Source: Roseobacter sp. CCS2 (lineage in GTDB: Bacteria > Pseudomonadota > Alphaproteobacteria > Rhodobacterales > Rhodobacteraceae). Taken from it: a DNA stretch of 64,000 nucleotides. Location: positions 1 to 64,000 of the forward strand of contig NZ_AAYB01000008.1 of NCBI RefSeq assembly GCF_000169435.1, in the 5' to 3' direction. A program made the translations under genes and the position numbers. The notes below the pieces were generated by a model, which was not told where the DNA came from, did no database searches, and saw only the letters and a program-made list of their open reading frames with translations. Positions 18,559 through 27,314 of the stretch are shown piece by piece. The number at the start of each line of letters is the position of its first letter. Within the stretch, counting starts at the first letter, position 1.

Positions 18559-18586
18559 ACCCAAGGGTTGTGATTGACCCAAGGGA
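18559..18586. promoter_or_regulatory. Two tandem ACCCAAGGG(T/A) palindromic sites
   Basis: ACCCAAGGGT at 18559-18568 and ACCCAAGGGA at 18577-18586 are 18 bases apart centre to centre, each with an ACCC-AA-GGGT dyad. They lie 40-67 bases upstream of the leader peptide start. The spacing suggests cooperative binding of a dimeric regulator, or RNA hairpins; neither is shown. Confidence 0.3.
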
Positions 18587-18676
18587 AATTTTTTAGAGTG
18601 TTCGATTTCGGCAGAGTTCTGGCATTGCCTGCCGGTGTCCATGCTTTGCAGTAAGGGACCGCAAAACCGGTTCAGG

Positions 18677-18766
18677 TTAGCCAGCAACCAGCAAAATCAA
18701 TCCAACTGTGCCGCCTGCCAACATCATCGTGACTTCACCACCTAAGGTACGAAAAATACGTGCCAA
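18677..18766 (-). CDS. Predicted 29-residue single-span membrane peptide
   Basis: TTG at 18766 is preceded by AAGGTGAG. The product is MARIFRTLGGEVTMML followed by AGGTVGLILLVAG: a short basic N-terminus and one hydrophobic segment of about 16 residues, a typical small inner-membrane peptide. It lies divergently behind nothing and 85 bases downstream of the crp-like gene on the same strand, so it may share that transcript or have its own promoter in the A/T-rich 18767-18851. No family is known to me. Confidence 0.4.
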   Translation of the reverse strand: MARIFRTLGGEVTMMLAGGTVGLILLVAG

Positions 18767-18851
18767 TCTGCTCACCTTCGCTTTTATTAACGCATGATTA
18801 ATTCATGATCATGGCTGAGTTTTGGCGAAAATGATGAAAATGGGATTAAAA

Positions 18852-19532
18852 TTAGGCGAGACCTTTTGACAACGCCTCTGGGTCAAGAATTTCAATCCTT
18901 TGGCGTGCTGATTTGATCACACCTTGCTTGGCCAGTTTGCTGATCGACCGGCTGACCATTTCCCTGTTGGCCCCGATAGATCCGGCAATTTCCGCATGTG
19001 TCGGGGCGTCGTCAATCACGGCGCCATGCGTGAGTTTGCTGTGTTCTGCCGCCAGCCGCAGCAGGAATTTCCCCACCCGCTGTTCAACAGACAGGGTCGT
19101 CATCTCCATGTTGCGGCGCGTCAAAGTACGAATGCGGTCTACCAGATTATAGGTGATCCGTTCCCTGATTACCGGGACTTCATTGAACAGCTGCAAAAAG
19201 CTTTCGCGCTGCATCGCCAGCACCTTGGCATCGTTTTTGGCAACGACGGCCAGCGACCGGGGTGTGCCATCAAAGGCTGCGAGTTCGCCAAAATATGCGC
19301 CGACAGGAAACCGTGAAAATACGATCTCGCGGCCCTGCGTCGTCCAGAACACCGCTAACAGCGACCCCGACAGCAGGAAATACAGATCACATGATTTGTC
19401 TTCCTGATTGAAAATGGTCTGCCATGGTTTCAGTGTCTGTTCGGTCACGCCCAGCGGAATATCCCCAAAATCGGCAGGTTTGAGACCACTGAACAAAGGT
19501 AAATCATAGCTGAGCAGTGTTTCAGGGGTCAT
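18852..19532 (-). CDS. Crp/Fnr family transcriptional regulator
   Basis: The 226-residue protein has an N-terminal cyclic-nucleotide-binding domain (CDLYFLLSGSLLAVFWT, then FPVGAYFGELAAFDGTPRSLAVVA, where FGELAAFDGTPRSL matches the phosphate-binding cassette with the RS pair that contacts cAMP in Crp). The C-terminal winged helix carries ADAPTHAEIAGSIGANREMVSRSISKL-like recognition sequence. There is no Fnr-type Cys cluster. The start ATG overlaps the stop of the large cyclase gene (ATGA), so the cyclase and its probable cAMP receptor are translated from one message. A cAMP-responsive role is a well-supported inference. Confidence 0.92.
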   Translation of the reverse strand: MTPETLLSYDLPLFSGLKPADFGDIPLGVTEQTLKPWQTIFNQEDKSCDLYFLLSGSLLAVFWTTQGREIVFSRFPVGAYFGELAAFDGTPRSLAVVAKNDAKVLAMQRESFLQLFNEVPVIRERITYNLVDRIRTLTRRNMEMTTLSVEQRVGKFLLRLAAEHSKLTHGAVIDDAPTHAEIAGSIGANREMVSRSISKLAKQGVIKSARQRIEILDPEALSKGLA

Positions 19533-22522
19533 GCAAAGGCCAACCGTTTGTGCGCCGATACAGCCTCGGGTGTCTTGGCAGCCGGGTCAATACGGTTAAG
19601 AACAGCACGCAGCGCTGCATCCCCGATTTCTTTGGCCTGGTGCTGGTCCAGTCGCACCCTTAGCAGCCACAACAACGCGTTTTGCGCATGTGCGATCTGT
19701 CCTGCCTTCTTGCGGAACCGTGCGGCACCCAACGCGCCACCGCGTTGTGCGCAGATGCGGGCGTGCAGACGCAACACTTCTGGATACCAGCAATGCAAGC
19801 CACTTGCCTCATTTTCGCGGATCGCTTGGAGTGAGGCCTGATAGGCATCATCAACGCGGTCGTGTTTTGCCAATGCGACTGCGTAATGCGCCCGAAAATA
19901 CGGTAACCCCACATTGGCACCGATCGTTTCATGCGATTTTATCACCGCAAAGAATGTCTCTAGCCCGTTCAGGTCATAGGTTTCAGAAACATCCATGGTA
20001 TTCAGCCAGGCCGCGCCGGTGACCTGCCAGAATACGGCAGACTGACGATCCGCGATGTTGATCCCGCGCCGGACCCGGCTGATCGCGGCATCAATCTGGC
20101 CGGCATAATAAAGCGGCACCGCCCCCCAGATATGGGCCCACGACTGCATGATGGGCATGTTCAGCCGATCCTGATGGGCGTCTGTTTCCGCGACAAGTGC
20201 AGGGATAAGATGCGCATCACCGCATATAGCGCGCGTGGCGCTTTCAAACATCTGTGCGGCGGCATAGGTATCAGCCCCGTAGCTGGAAATCATCGTGCCG
20301 TGCCGTGCGATATCATAATCATCGCGCAACGCCCGAAAAGAAGCAGAGGCCTGATCAAACCTGCCGGTGTAAAAGTGCAGCGACGTATCGACGTTCAATG
20401 ATGCCAGCCGCAATTCCTTGGTCTGATTACCCTGCGGGTCGGACGCTGCGGTATCACGCAACATTCCGGCAAACTGATCGGCGGCATATTTGTCGCCCGA
20501 AATGATCGCATGGGTAAAGCCGCCATAGAACGCAGGGCCGTTGGCGGCTGTATACGCGTTCTGCCCTTTGGCGCGCTGCACGACCTTATCAAAGGCGTCT
20601 TTCACGGGCGTGGCTGTAAAACCTTGGGTTTGCATGCGAATAGACCCAAGGCCCGTATAACATGCGACCTCAAGCGCGTTGACATCAACGTTATCAGGGG
20701 CCTCTTCGCACAGCGTAATCGCGGCCAGTACATGCGCTTCGGCATCGTCAAAGGCACCTTGGAACATCGCCCATTGGCTGACGGACAGATAGTTCTGGAT
20801 CGCTGGAACATACTGTTGCGACAGACGCAGATGTTCCGTCAAAAGCGCAGGGTTACGTTTGACGGCATCAGCATGATTGTTCTGCAAGTGGGCCGCAATC
20901 TGCGCATGATAATCCACACGCATGGGCCGCAGCATGCTGTCATAGGCGGCGCGCAGCAAAAGCGCGTGCGCAAAGCCCCATGTATCATCATCAATCTGAC
21001 GCAACACACCCTGTTTTTGCGCCATGCGCAGGTGCGGGTCCAACGGGCCATGATCAGCGGCGATAGCGCGCAGCATATCGGTGTCAAAGCGCTGCCCGAT
21101 CACGGCAGCACATTGCAACACGGGTTTTGCAGCGCCGGTGTTATCAATTTGTTCGGTCAGCAGGTCTTTCAAAGATCCCGGAACATTGCGGCGGTGTCTT
21201 GGTTGCGCTTCATCGCGTTGAAAAAGCTGTTCGATAAACAGCGGAATACCCGCCGCATAATCAATGACCATCGCCCTTTGGTGGGGGGCAATCTGTCCTG
21301 CTGACAGGGCGTTCAACAGTTGCGTTGCTTCATTGCTGCTGAATGGTCCCAGCCGGATCGTATTGACTGGCAGCCCACCAAAGAACGCGTCGATCCGCGC
21401 GTCTTCACGGCTTGTCATCACAAGCGTATAATCGCGGACCTGTTTGCTTTGGATGATATGCGTCAGGACGCCAAGGCTTGCCGTGTCCAACCAGTGCAAA
21501 TCTTCAAAAACCAGCAGCCCATGCGGCTGTACGGCTTGAAGCGCTTGCCAAAGGCTTTCTTCAATCAGGGTTTTCAAAGCCACATTGCTGCGTTCGGTCA
21601 AAAGCCGCTGGCCTTCGGGCAGGCCCAAAATCAAGGCAAGGGCCTGTTGGGCAGTGTCACTTAGCGCAGAAAACCGCGCTGACACATCGGCAAAATCCGG
21701 CAAGGTGCGGTCGGTTTGGCGCAATATCCAATGGATAAAAGGGTGATAGCTGGCGTGCGTATTCACACCATCTGCGGCAAGATATGTTGCGGTCATCGCC
21801 TGGGCCGTCAATTGCTTTACAACTGCGGTCTTTCCGATCCCTGCCGGACCGATCAACAGCGGGGGGCCATCGGTGTCGCGGATACGCTGCAATACGCCCG
21901 CCCGTCCGACAAAGGTACTTTTGGCAGGCGGTATGGCCGTCTGCACCGTTAGAGGGCGAAACAATGTCTGGGTTTCCGCAAAGCCGCGCAGGTTTTCATT
22001 GGTGAAATCTTGCGTGGTGATCCGATCGCGCAACAGATCCTGCGTGCTTTGCGCGATCATGACAGTGCCGGGGGCCGCCCGTTCCTGAATGCGGTGCGCC
22101 AGAGTTGTGACAACGCCTGTTGCGCGGGGCCCTTGACCGTCTTCGCCCACCGCGCGTATTGCCGCCTCGCCGGTTGCGACGCCAATTCGCAATTGTAATG
22201 TGATGCCGCTGTCAGGGCTGGCGTCAATGCGATCCAATGCAGCCATAGCGGCCCGCACGGCCTTTAACGCCGCAAGTTCATCTGCGTGGTCCAGACCAAA
22301 CAAGGCAACGATGCCATCGCCAAGGTATTCTGTCACCTTTCCATCATGTGCGGTAACAACATCGCGGGCCTGTGCATAAAACCGTTCAAGCCAATCTTGC
22401 AAATCTTCGGGGTCTGTTGTGCTGGCGATGGTGCTGAACCCAACGATATCCATGAATACGGCCGTGATCTGTTTGCGTTCCCCAGAAGGGGCGGTCGGCT
22501 TGGCCGATTTTGGGTCGCTCAT
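19529..22522 (-). CDS. Class III adenylate/guanylate cyclase with AAA ATPase and TPR-like region
   Basis: The start at 22522 (MSDPKSAKPTAPSGERKQIT) gives 997 residues; the frame is open further upstream but has no better start. An N-terminal class III cyclase domain follows, with the metal-binding Asp in FMDIVGFS (residue 25) and LGDGIVALFG (residue 69). The usual Asn in the V-N-x-A-x-R signature is Thr here (VVTTLAHRIQ). Next comes an AAA/NACHT-like ATPase with Walker A GPAGIGKT near residue 224 and Walker B-like GLLVFEDLHWLD, then a long helical TPR-like C-terminus. It probably makes cAMP for the coupled Crp-family regulator. The signal sensed by the C-terminus is unknown. Confidence 0.9.
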   Translation of the reverse strand: MSDPKSAKPTAPSGERKQITAVFMDIVGFSTIASTTDPEDLQDWLERFYAQARDVVTAHDGKVTEYLGDGIVALFGLDHADELAALKAVRAAMAALDRIDASPDSGITLQLRIGVATGEAAIRAVGEDGQGPRATGVVTTLAHRIQERAAPGTVMIAQSTQDLLRDRITTQDFTNENLRGFAETQTLFRPLTVQTAIPPAKSTFVGRAGVLQRIRDTDGPPLLIGPAGIGKTAVVKQLTAQAMTATYLAADGVNTHASYHPFIHWILRQTDRTLPDFADVSARFSALSDTAQQALALILGLPEGQRLLTERSNVALKTLIEESLWQALQAVQPHGLLVFEDLHWLDTASLGVLTHIIQSKQVRDYTLVMTSREDARIDAFFGGLPVNTIRLGPFSSNEATQLLNALSAGQIAPHQRAMVIDYAAGIPLFIEQLFQRDEAQPRHRRNVPGSLKDLLTEQIDNTGAAKPVLQCAAVIGQRFDTDMLRAIAADHGPLDPHLRMAQKQGVLRQIDDDTWGFAHALLLRAAYDSMLRPMRVDYHAQIAAHLQNNHADAVKRNPALLTEHLRLSQQYVPAIQNYLSVSQWAMFQGAFDDAEAHVLAAITLCEEAPDNVDVNALEVACYTGLGSIRMQTQGFTATPVKDAFDKVVQRAKGQNAYTAANGPAFYGGFTHAIISGDKYAADQFAGMLRDTAASDPQGNQTKELRLASLNVDTSLHFYTGRFDQASASFRALRDDYDIARHGTMISSYGADTYAAAQMFESATRAICGDAHLIPALVAETDAHQDRLNMPIMQSWAHIWGAVPLYYAGQIDAAISRVRRGINIADRQSAVFWQVTGAAWLNTMDVSETYDLNGLETFFAVIKSHETIGANVGLPYFRAHYAVALAKHDRVDDAYQASLQAIRENEASGLHCWYPEVLRLHARICAQRGGALGAARFRKKAGQIAHAQNALLWLLRVRLDQHQAKEIGDAALRAVLNRIDPAAKTPEAVSAHKRLAFA

Positions 22523-22549
22523 ACAATCACCTGTGCCCGTAACGGATAC

Positions 22550-22577
22550 ACTATATGCGTGTTTGGCCAGCTTCCAA
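22550..22577 (-). promoter_or_regulatory. Candidate sigma-70 promoter of the cyclase-crp operon
   Basis: Reverse strand TTGGAA (22577-22572), 16 bases, TATAGT (22555-22550). The predicted transcript would start about 20 bases before the cyclase ATG. Confidence 0.35.
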
Positions 22578-22651
22578 GCCCGCATTACGAGTGATTTGTC
22601 GGTTTGGCTAAAACTGCTGGTGCCGGATGCCCCCGACAACAGGCAGTGACA

Positions 22652-24292
22652 TCAGCCTGCGGCGCGCCCTGCGCGTCGCCCAGAGTGGATGCAGCCCCCA
22701 AGGAATGTCCCCTCAAGCGCGTTGTTGCCGTGATAGCCACCGCCACCAAAACCCGCCGCTTCGCCTGCCGCATAAAGCCCGTCAATGGTCTGCCCGCCCG
22801 GCGCAAAAACCTTTGCATCAAGATCAGTGTGGATACCGCCAAGTGTTTTGCGTGTGACCACATGCAGTTTCACAGCAATCAACGGCCCCTTGCCGGGATC
22901 AAGGATTTTATGCGGCTTGGCCGTGCGGATCAGCTTATCACCCAGATAGTTCCGCGCCGTGTGAATAGCCGTGATTTGCGCGTCTTTGGTGAAAGGATTG
23001 TCGATCTGCGCATCACGCGCTTCGATCTGGGCGCGCAGTTTGGCAGGGTCGATCAGATTGCCGCCAAGCTGGTTCATGCCCGCCACAAGCGTATCGAAAT
23101 CATTTGCGACGACAAAGTCTTCGCCCTTTTCCTTGAAAGCTTCGACTGCGGGGGTCGCCCCTTTGCCCAACCGCGCTTTCAGCACATCTTTCCAACCACC
23201 TGTCGTCAGGTCGAAATTCTGCTCTGATCCTGATAGGGCGAATTCTTTCTCGATGATCTTTTGGGTCAGCACGAACCACGTGTGGTCATGCCCGCGCCTG
23301 CAAATCTCATGCAGGGTCGACATCGTATCAAACCCCGGCATGCACGGCGCAGGCAGCCTGTCGCCCGTCGCATCAAACCACATTGATGATGGCCCCGGCA
23401 AAATACGAATGCCGTGATGTGGCCAGATCGGATCCCAGTTTTGTACGCCTTCGGTGTAGTGCCACATGCGGTCTGTGTTGATCAGTTCCGCGCCCGCATC
23501 CTTGACGATATCCAGTAGTAGGCCATCAACATGCTCTGGCACGCCGGACACCATCTTGTCGGGCAATGGCCCTGACTTGGACGCATCCCAGTTGCGCCGC
23601 ACCAGATCAAAGTTGCCGCCGATCCCGCCGGATGTGACGATGACCTGATCCGCGCGAATATCGAAATTGTCGATCACATCGCGGGTGGTTGCGGCCCCGC
23701 GTATGGCGTCATCCGGTGCAAGAATATCACCGGTGATGCCCGCTATTTTGCCATTTGTGATGTCAAACCCAGTGACACGGTGGCGAAAGCCAAAGGTGAT
23801 TTTGCCCTGATTTTCAGCCTCCAACACGCGCTGCTCGAAGGGCCGTAGCACACCGGGGCCAGTACCCCATGTGATGTGAAACCGTGGCACGGAATTGCCG
23901 TGCCCGTTGGCAAAGCTGCCACCCCGTTCGGCCCAGCCCACAACAGGAAACCAGCGCATGCCGAGGTCATAAAGCCAAGAGCGCATTTCACCTGCGGCAA
24001 AGTCCAGATAGGCCTGCGCCCATTGGCGCGGCCAGTGATCCTCGGGGCGATCAAACTGTGCGGAGCCCATCCAGTCATTGGTGGCCAGTGCCACGCTGTC
24101 CTTTACCCGCATCCGGCGCTGTTCGGGGCTGTCGATCATCAAAAGACCGCCCAGCGACCAGAACGCCTGCCCGCCAAGGTTTTGCCGCCCTTCCTGATCA
24201 AGGATCGTGACGGTCTTGCCGCGTTCAATCAATTCATTCGCAGCAACCAGTCCGGCCAGCCCTGCACCGATGATCACGACATCACTTTGCAT
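22652..24292 (-). CDS. FAD-binding dehydrogenase (KstD / fumarate-reductase flavoprotein type)
   Basis: The 546-residue flavoprotein starts MQSDVVIIGAGLAGLVAANE with the GxGxxG dinucleotide fold and E/D at the end of strand 2 (TILDQEG). It contains GGQAFWSLGGLLMIDSPEQRRM, a VIVTSGGIGGNFDLVRRNWD loop and the C-terminal GLYAAGEAAGFGGGGYHGNNALEGTFLGG-type FAD site. This pattern matches the family of putative FAD-binding dehydrogenases related to ketosteroid dehydrogenase. The substrate is unknown. It is last in a leftward run after the ligase and crotonase, with a 2-base gap to the crotonase stop, consistent with an acyl-CoA or ring-oxidation pathway. Confidence 0.88.
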   Translation of the reverse strand: MQSDVVIIGAGLAGLVAANELIERGKTVTILDQEGRQNLGGQAFWSLGGLLMIDSPEQRRMRVKDSVALATNDWMGSAQFDRPEDHWPRQWAQAYLDFAAGEMRSWLYDLGMRWFPVVGWAERGGSFANGHGNSVPRFHITWGTGPGVLRPFEQRVLEAENQGKITFGFRHRVTGFDITNGKIAGITGDILAPDDAIRGAATTRDVIDNFDIRADQVIVTSGGIGGNFDLVRRNWDASKSGPLPDKMVSGVPEHVDGLLLDIVKDAGAELINTDRMWHYTEGVQNWDPIWPHHGIRILPGPSSMWFDATGDRLPAPCMPGFDTMSTLHEICRRGHDHTWFVLTQKIIEKEFALSGSEQNFDLTTGGWKDVLKARLGKGATPAVEAFKEKGEDFVVANDFDTLVAGMNQLGGNLIDPAKLRAQIEARDAQIDNPFTKDAQITAIHTARNYLGDKLIRTAKPHKILDPGKGPLIAVKLHVVTRKTLGGIHTDLDAKVFAPGGQTIDGLYAAGEAAGFGGGGYHGNNALEGTFLGGCIHSGRRAGRAAG

Positions 24293-24294
24293 CT

Positions 24295-25068
24295 CTATTT
24301 GCCTTGCCAGACTGGTTTGCGCTTTTCGATAAAGGCGCGCGCGCCTTCGGCAGCATCTGCGGTTTGGGCAATCTCTGTGATGATCCGGTCGTTTTCTGGC
24401 CAGTGTGCCGCATCATTGTCCGCATGGGCGCGATTGGCGATAGCTAGCGTATGCCGCACGGCAAGCGGGGCGTTAGAGGCGATATCAGCGGCGATGGATT
24501 GCGCTGTTTGCAAAGCTTCGCCATCAGCGGTGACACGGTTGATCACACCCCAATCAGCGGCCTCTTGTGCGCCGAAAGGTGTCCCGGTCAGCAGGATTTC
24601 ATTGGCACGCACACGCGGCACTGAAACGGGCAGGCGCACCGCACCACCCGCACCTGGGATCAGGCCAATGCGGACTTCGGGCAGGGCGAATTGTGTGGAA
24701 CGGCCCGCAACAACCATATCACACGCCAGCATCATCTCGAACCCGCCGGCAAGTGCGGCACCTTCGACTGCGGCAATCACAGGTTTGGTGCGGGGCCGTT
24801 TGACGAAACCGCCAAAGCCGTATTTGCCGAACAGGATCGTATCGCCAGCACCACCGGCAAACGCCTTCAGGTCCATGCCCGCACAAAACAGCGTGCCAGC
24901 GCCGGTCAGGATGGCTACACGTATATCTGGATCCGCCTCGACCTGATCAAAGGCTGCGCGGATGGCGTCACACATTTCTGGATTGATCGCGTTGCGCTGA
25001 TCGGGGCGGTTCAGGGTGACTGTCGCAACACCGTTTTCGGTGTGGACAAGGACGATTTCATTGCTCAT
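24295..25068 (-). CDS. Enoyl-CoA hydratase/isomerase (crotonase) family protein
   Basis: The start at 25068 follows AAGGAAG and gives MSNEIVLVHTENGVATVTLN (257 residues, typical). The oxyanion-hole segments are LTGAGTLFCAGMDLKAFAGG and AAVEGAALAGGFEMMLACD. In the later LPEVRIGLIPGAGGAVRLP loop the first catalytic Glu (LPE) is present, while the second is replaced by Gly/Ala residues. That fits crotonases acting as isomerases or hydrolases as well as hydratases. It overlaps the ligase by 11 bases, so the two are cotranscribed. Confidence 0.91.
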   Translation of the reverse strand: MSNEIVLVHTENGVATVTLNRPDQRNAINPEMCDAIRAAFDQVEADPDIRVAILTGAGTLFCAGMDLKAFAGGAGDTILFGKYGFGGFVKRPRTKPVIAAVEGAALAGGFEMMLACDMVVAGRSTQFALPEVRIGLIPGAGGAVRLPVSVPRVRANEILLTGTPFGAQEAADWGVINRVTADGEALQTAQSIAADIASNAPLAVRHTLAIANRAHADNDAAHWPENDRIITEIAQTADAAEGARAFIEKRKPVWQGK

Positions 25069-26701
25069 GTGCGGCTTCCTTTTCAGCGCGTGCCCGCAGG
25101 TTAGCACGAATAATCTTGCCGGTCGTGGTCATCGGCATATCGTCGATAAATCGCACAACACGGGGAAATTCATAGGCGGCGAGTTTGGATTTGACGTGAT
25201 GCGCGATATCAGCGGCCAGTTCGTCGGACCCATCAAAGCCGTCGGCCAGTTGAATATAGGCGGCCACGACAGACCCGCGGATCGGGTCAGGCTTGCCCAC
25301 AACCCCTGCCAATTGCACAGCAGGGTGGGTCAGCAGGCAATCCTCAATCTCGGCGGGGCCGATGCGGTAACCGCCGGAACTGATGATATCATCGTCGCGC
25401 CCAATGAACTGGATGCGGCCCGAGGTCGTCTTGCAGCCTTTATCGCCGGTCAGCAGCCACTTTGCGCCTGCAACGTCGATGAATTTTGCGGCTGTTGCAT
25501 CGGGGTTGTTCCAGTATTTCAGGAACATCACCGGATCGGGCGCGCGCACCGCGATGCTGCCTTCTTGGCCGATCTCGCAGCGTGTGGCTGTGTCTTCGTT
25601 GATGATATCGACCTTGTGGCCGGGCACGGCAAATCCCATGATACCGGGCTCTGCCGGTTCCAATGTGGCACAGGATGACACGATCATATTGCACTCGGTC
25701 TGCCCGTAGAATTCATTGATTGTCGTGCCGAACACCTGCTGACCCCAGGTGATCAGCTCTTTTCCCAATGTCTCACCGCCGCTGGCGACCGACCGCATGG
25801 GGACTGGCGCATCGGGGGTATCTAGCCGCATAAGCTTAAGCGCGGTTGGTGGCAAAAACGCATTCCGAATGTCGTGGTCACGGATCAGATCAAAGGCTGT
25901 TTTTGCAGTAAATTTAGTGAACCGGCAGGCCACCACAGGCACGCCGTGGTGCAGTGCGGGCATCAGCACGTCCAGCAGGCCACCGATCCAAGCCCAGTCA
26001 GCGGGCGTCCAGATTTTGTCACCGGGCTGGGGAAAGAAATCATGGCTCATTTCCACGCCGGGCAGATGGCCCAACAGCACCCGGTGCGCGTGCAAGGCGC
26101 CCTTGGGTGCGCCGGTTGTGCCAGAGGTATAGATCAGGATGGCGGGGTCATCCGCTTTGGTGGGATGAGGGGTGAACTTTGTGGATTGGCTATCGCAAAG
26201 CGCGTGAAAATTCTCTGTGCCCGGCGGGGTGCCGTCAATGCAGATAATGCGTTTCAGGTCAGGAAGTTGCGCGCGAAGTGGGTCAAGAACTGCTGCGCTT
26301 GCCGCGTTGGTGATAATTGTGCTTGCGCCAGAATCTTTGAGCCTGTGCAGCAGGGCCTCTGGCCCGAAAAGCGTGAATAACGGCAGTGAAATACAGCCCA
26401 TTTTCGTGATGGCGACATGGGCCACAGCCGTTTCAAAGCATTGGGGTAACAGAACGGCGATCCGGTCGTTAGGCGCGCAGGTCTGCGACAGCGCATGCGC
26501 CAATTGGTTGGAGCGATCCTTGAGTTGGCCAAAACTGTATTCAGTCGCCCGCCCCTGCGCATTAATATCGACAATGGCGCAGTGATCGGGGGCCGTATCG
26601 GCATGTTTATCGCAGATATCGACACCGATATTATACGCTTGGGGAATGTCCCAAGCAAAGCGGTGTCGTGTTTGCGCAAGAGTTGCGTATCGTTTCAACA
26701 T
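25058..26701 (-). CDS. AMP-dependent acyl-CoA synthetase/ligase
   Basis: Activates a carboxylic acid to its CoA thioester with ATP. The start at 26701 gives 547 residues. Motifs: AILIYTSGTTGAPKGALHAH (P-loop A3), NEFYGQTECNMIV (A5), LLTGDKGCKTTSGRIQFIGR (A7), GRDDDIISSGGYRIGPAEIE (A8) and the C-terminal Lys in MTTTGKIIRANLR (A10). The sequence is close to medium-chain or benzoate-type acyl-CoA ligases, but the substrate is not certain. It is the first gene of a leftward operon with crotonase and flavoprotein. A TGAAC-GTAT-GTTCA palindrome lies 13 bases upstream, sharing half-sites with the marR operators. Confidence 0.93.
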   Translation of the reverse strand: MLKRYATLAQTRHRFAWDIPQAYNIGVDICDKHADTAPDHCAIVDINAQGRATEYSFGQLKDRSNQLAHALSQTCAPNDRIAVLLPQCFETAVAHVAITKMGCISLPLFTLFGPEALLHRLKDSGASTIITNAASAAVLDPLRAQLPDLKRIICIDGTPPGTENFHALCDSQSTKFTPHPTKADDPAILIYTSGTTGAPKGALHAHRVLLGHLPGVEMSHDFFPQPGDKIWTPADWAWIGGLLDVLMPALHHGVPVVACRFTKFTAKTAFDLIRDHDIRNAFLPPTALKLMRLDTPDAPVPMRSVASGGETLGKELITWGQQVFGTTINEFYGQTECNMIVSSCATLEPAEPGIMGFAVPGHKVDIINEDTATRCEIGQEGSIAVRAPDPVMFLKYWNNPDATAAKFIDVAGAKWLLTGDKGCKTTSGRIQFIGRDDDIISSGGYRIGPAEIEDCLLTHPAVQLAGVVGKPDPIRGSVVAAYIQLADGFDGSDELAADIAHHVKSKLAAYEFPRVVRFIDDMPMTTTGKIIRANLRARAEKEAAHEQ

Positions 26702-26713
26702 TGCATGAAAAAA

Positions 26714-26727
26714 TGAACGTATGTTCA
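26714..26727. promoter_or_regulatory. TGAAC-N4-GTTCA palindrome before the ligase gene
   Basis: TGAACGTATGTTCA is built from the same five-base half-site as the 27266-27305 sites, in opposite polarity, 13 bases before the ligase ATG. It is a candidate operator for the neighbouring MarR regulator. Confidence 0.45.
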
Positions 26728-26769
26728 ATTCTTGTCAATCGCAGCATGATGGTAGGGGGCTGCTGCTAT

Positions 26770-27237
26770 TCAATCGTCTCGCATGGTTTTTAGACGGTTT
26801 GCGGTTGCCTCCATGCGCGTTCTGACGAGCGATAGTTCAGCGTCAGAGAACGCGTCAGCCATTGCATTCACCACCTCGTTTTGGACGCCAAGCGCCCTGT
26901 GGGCAATCGCCTGACCCTTGGGGGTCAGCGAAAGGCACCACGCCCTTTGATCCACTGCTGATCGGCGGCGGTGGATCAGGCCATCGGCCTCATAGCGTGA
27001 AACAAGCATACTGATCCCGCTTTTGGCTGAAAAACACCGTTGCGACAGTTGGCGCTGGGTCAGGTCATCAGATCGCATAAGGTTCATCAGAACTTCATGT
27101 TCAAGTAACGACAAACCCAGTGGGGCAAGGCGTTGCGCCAATGTCATGGTGCATTCGTTGTAGGCCTGCACAACAGCCAGCCACGCGTCTGTTGCAGTGG
27201 ATGTGGCGTCATCGGCAAGGGTGGGTGTAACTGTCAT
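26770..27237 (-). CDS. MarR family transcriptional regulator
   Basis: The 155-residue winged-helix protein has the MarR layout: LAPLGLSLLEHEVLMNLMRSDDLTQRQLSQRCFSAKSGISMLVSRYEADGLIHRRRSAVDQRAWCLSLTPKG-type sequence, with the recognition helix near residues 65-90 and the DxRxxxLxLT wing (DQRAWCLSLT). It lies between the acyl-CoA ligase operon and a divergent thioesterase. Two tandem palindromes in the divergent promoter carry GTTCA half-sites, suggesting autoregulation and control of both units in response to an acyl-CoA or aromatic ligand. The ligand is not known. Confidence 0.92.
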   Translation of the reverse strand: MTVTPTLADDATSTATDAWLAVVQAYNECTMTLAQRLAPLGLSLLEHEVLMNLMRSDDLTQRQLSQRCFSAKSGISMLVSRYEADGLIHRRRSAVDQRAWCLSLTPKGQAIAHRALGVQNEVVNAMADAFSDAELSLVRTRMEATANRLKTMRDD

Positions 27238-27265
27238 ATCAGTCTTATAACCAAAGTCTTGAATG

Positions 27266-27305
27266 GTTCAAAGTTGATCTATATAGTTCAAAAATGAACC
27301 ATATA
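27266..27305. promoter_or_regulatory. Tandem operator candidates between marR and the thioesterase gene
   Basis: GTTCA-AAAA-TGAAC (27286-27299) is extended by TATATA (27280-27285) and CATATA (27300-27305) to an imperfect 26-bp palindrome. A second copy GTTCA-AAGT-TGATC lies at 27266-27279, centred 20 bases away, about two helical turns. This is ideally placed to control both divergent genes. Confidence 0.6.
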
Positions 27306-27314
27306 GAGGTTGGT

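Larger units (their letters stand above)
18031..18851 (-). other. Gene-poor region between the gumN-like gene and the crp-like gene
   Basis: This 821-base stretch carries no large conserved gene. It holds, in leftward order, a 29-codon membrane peptide ORF, two ACCCAAGGG(T/A) sites, an 11-codon Trp-Trp leader peptide with a good ribosome-binding site, an attenuator-like hairpin and a weakly supported 104-residue ORF. All lie on the reverse strand and could form one transcript running towards the gumN-like gene. Confidence 0.5.
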
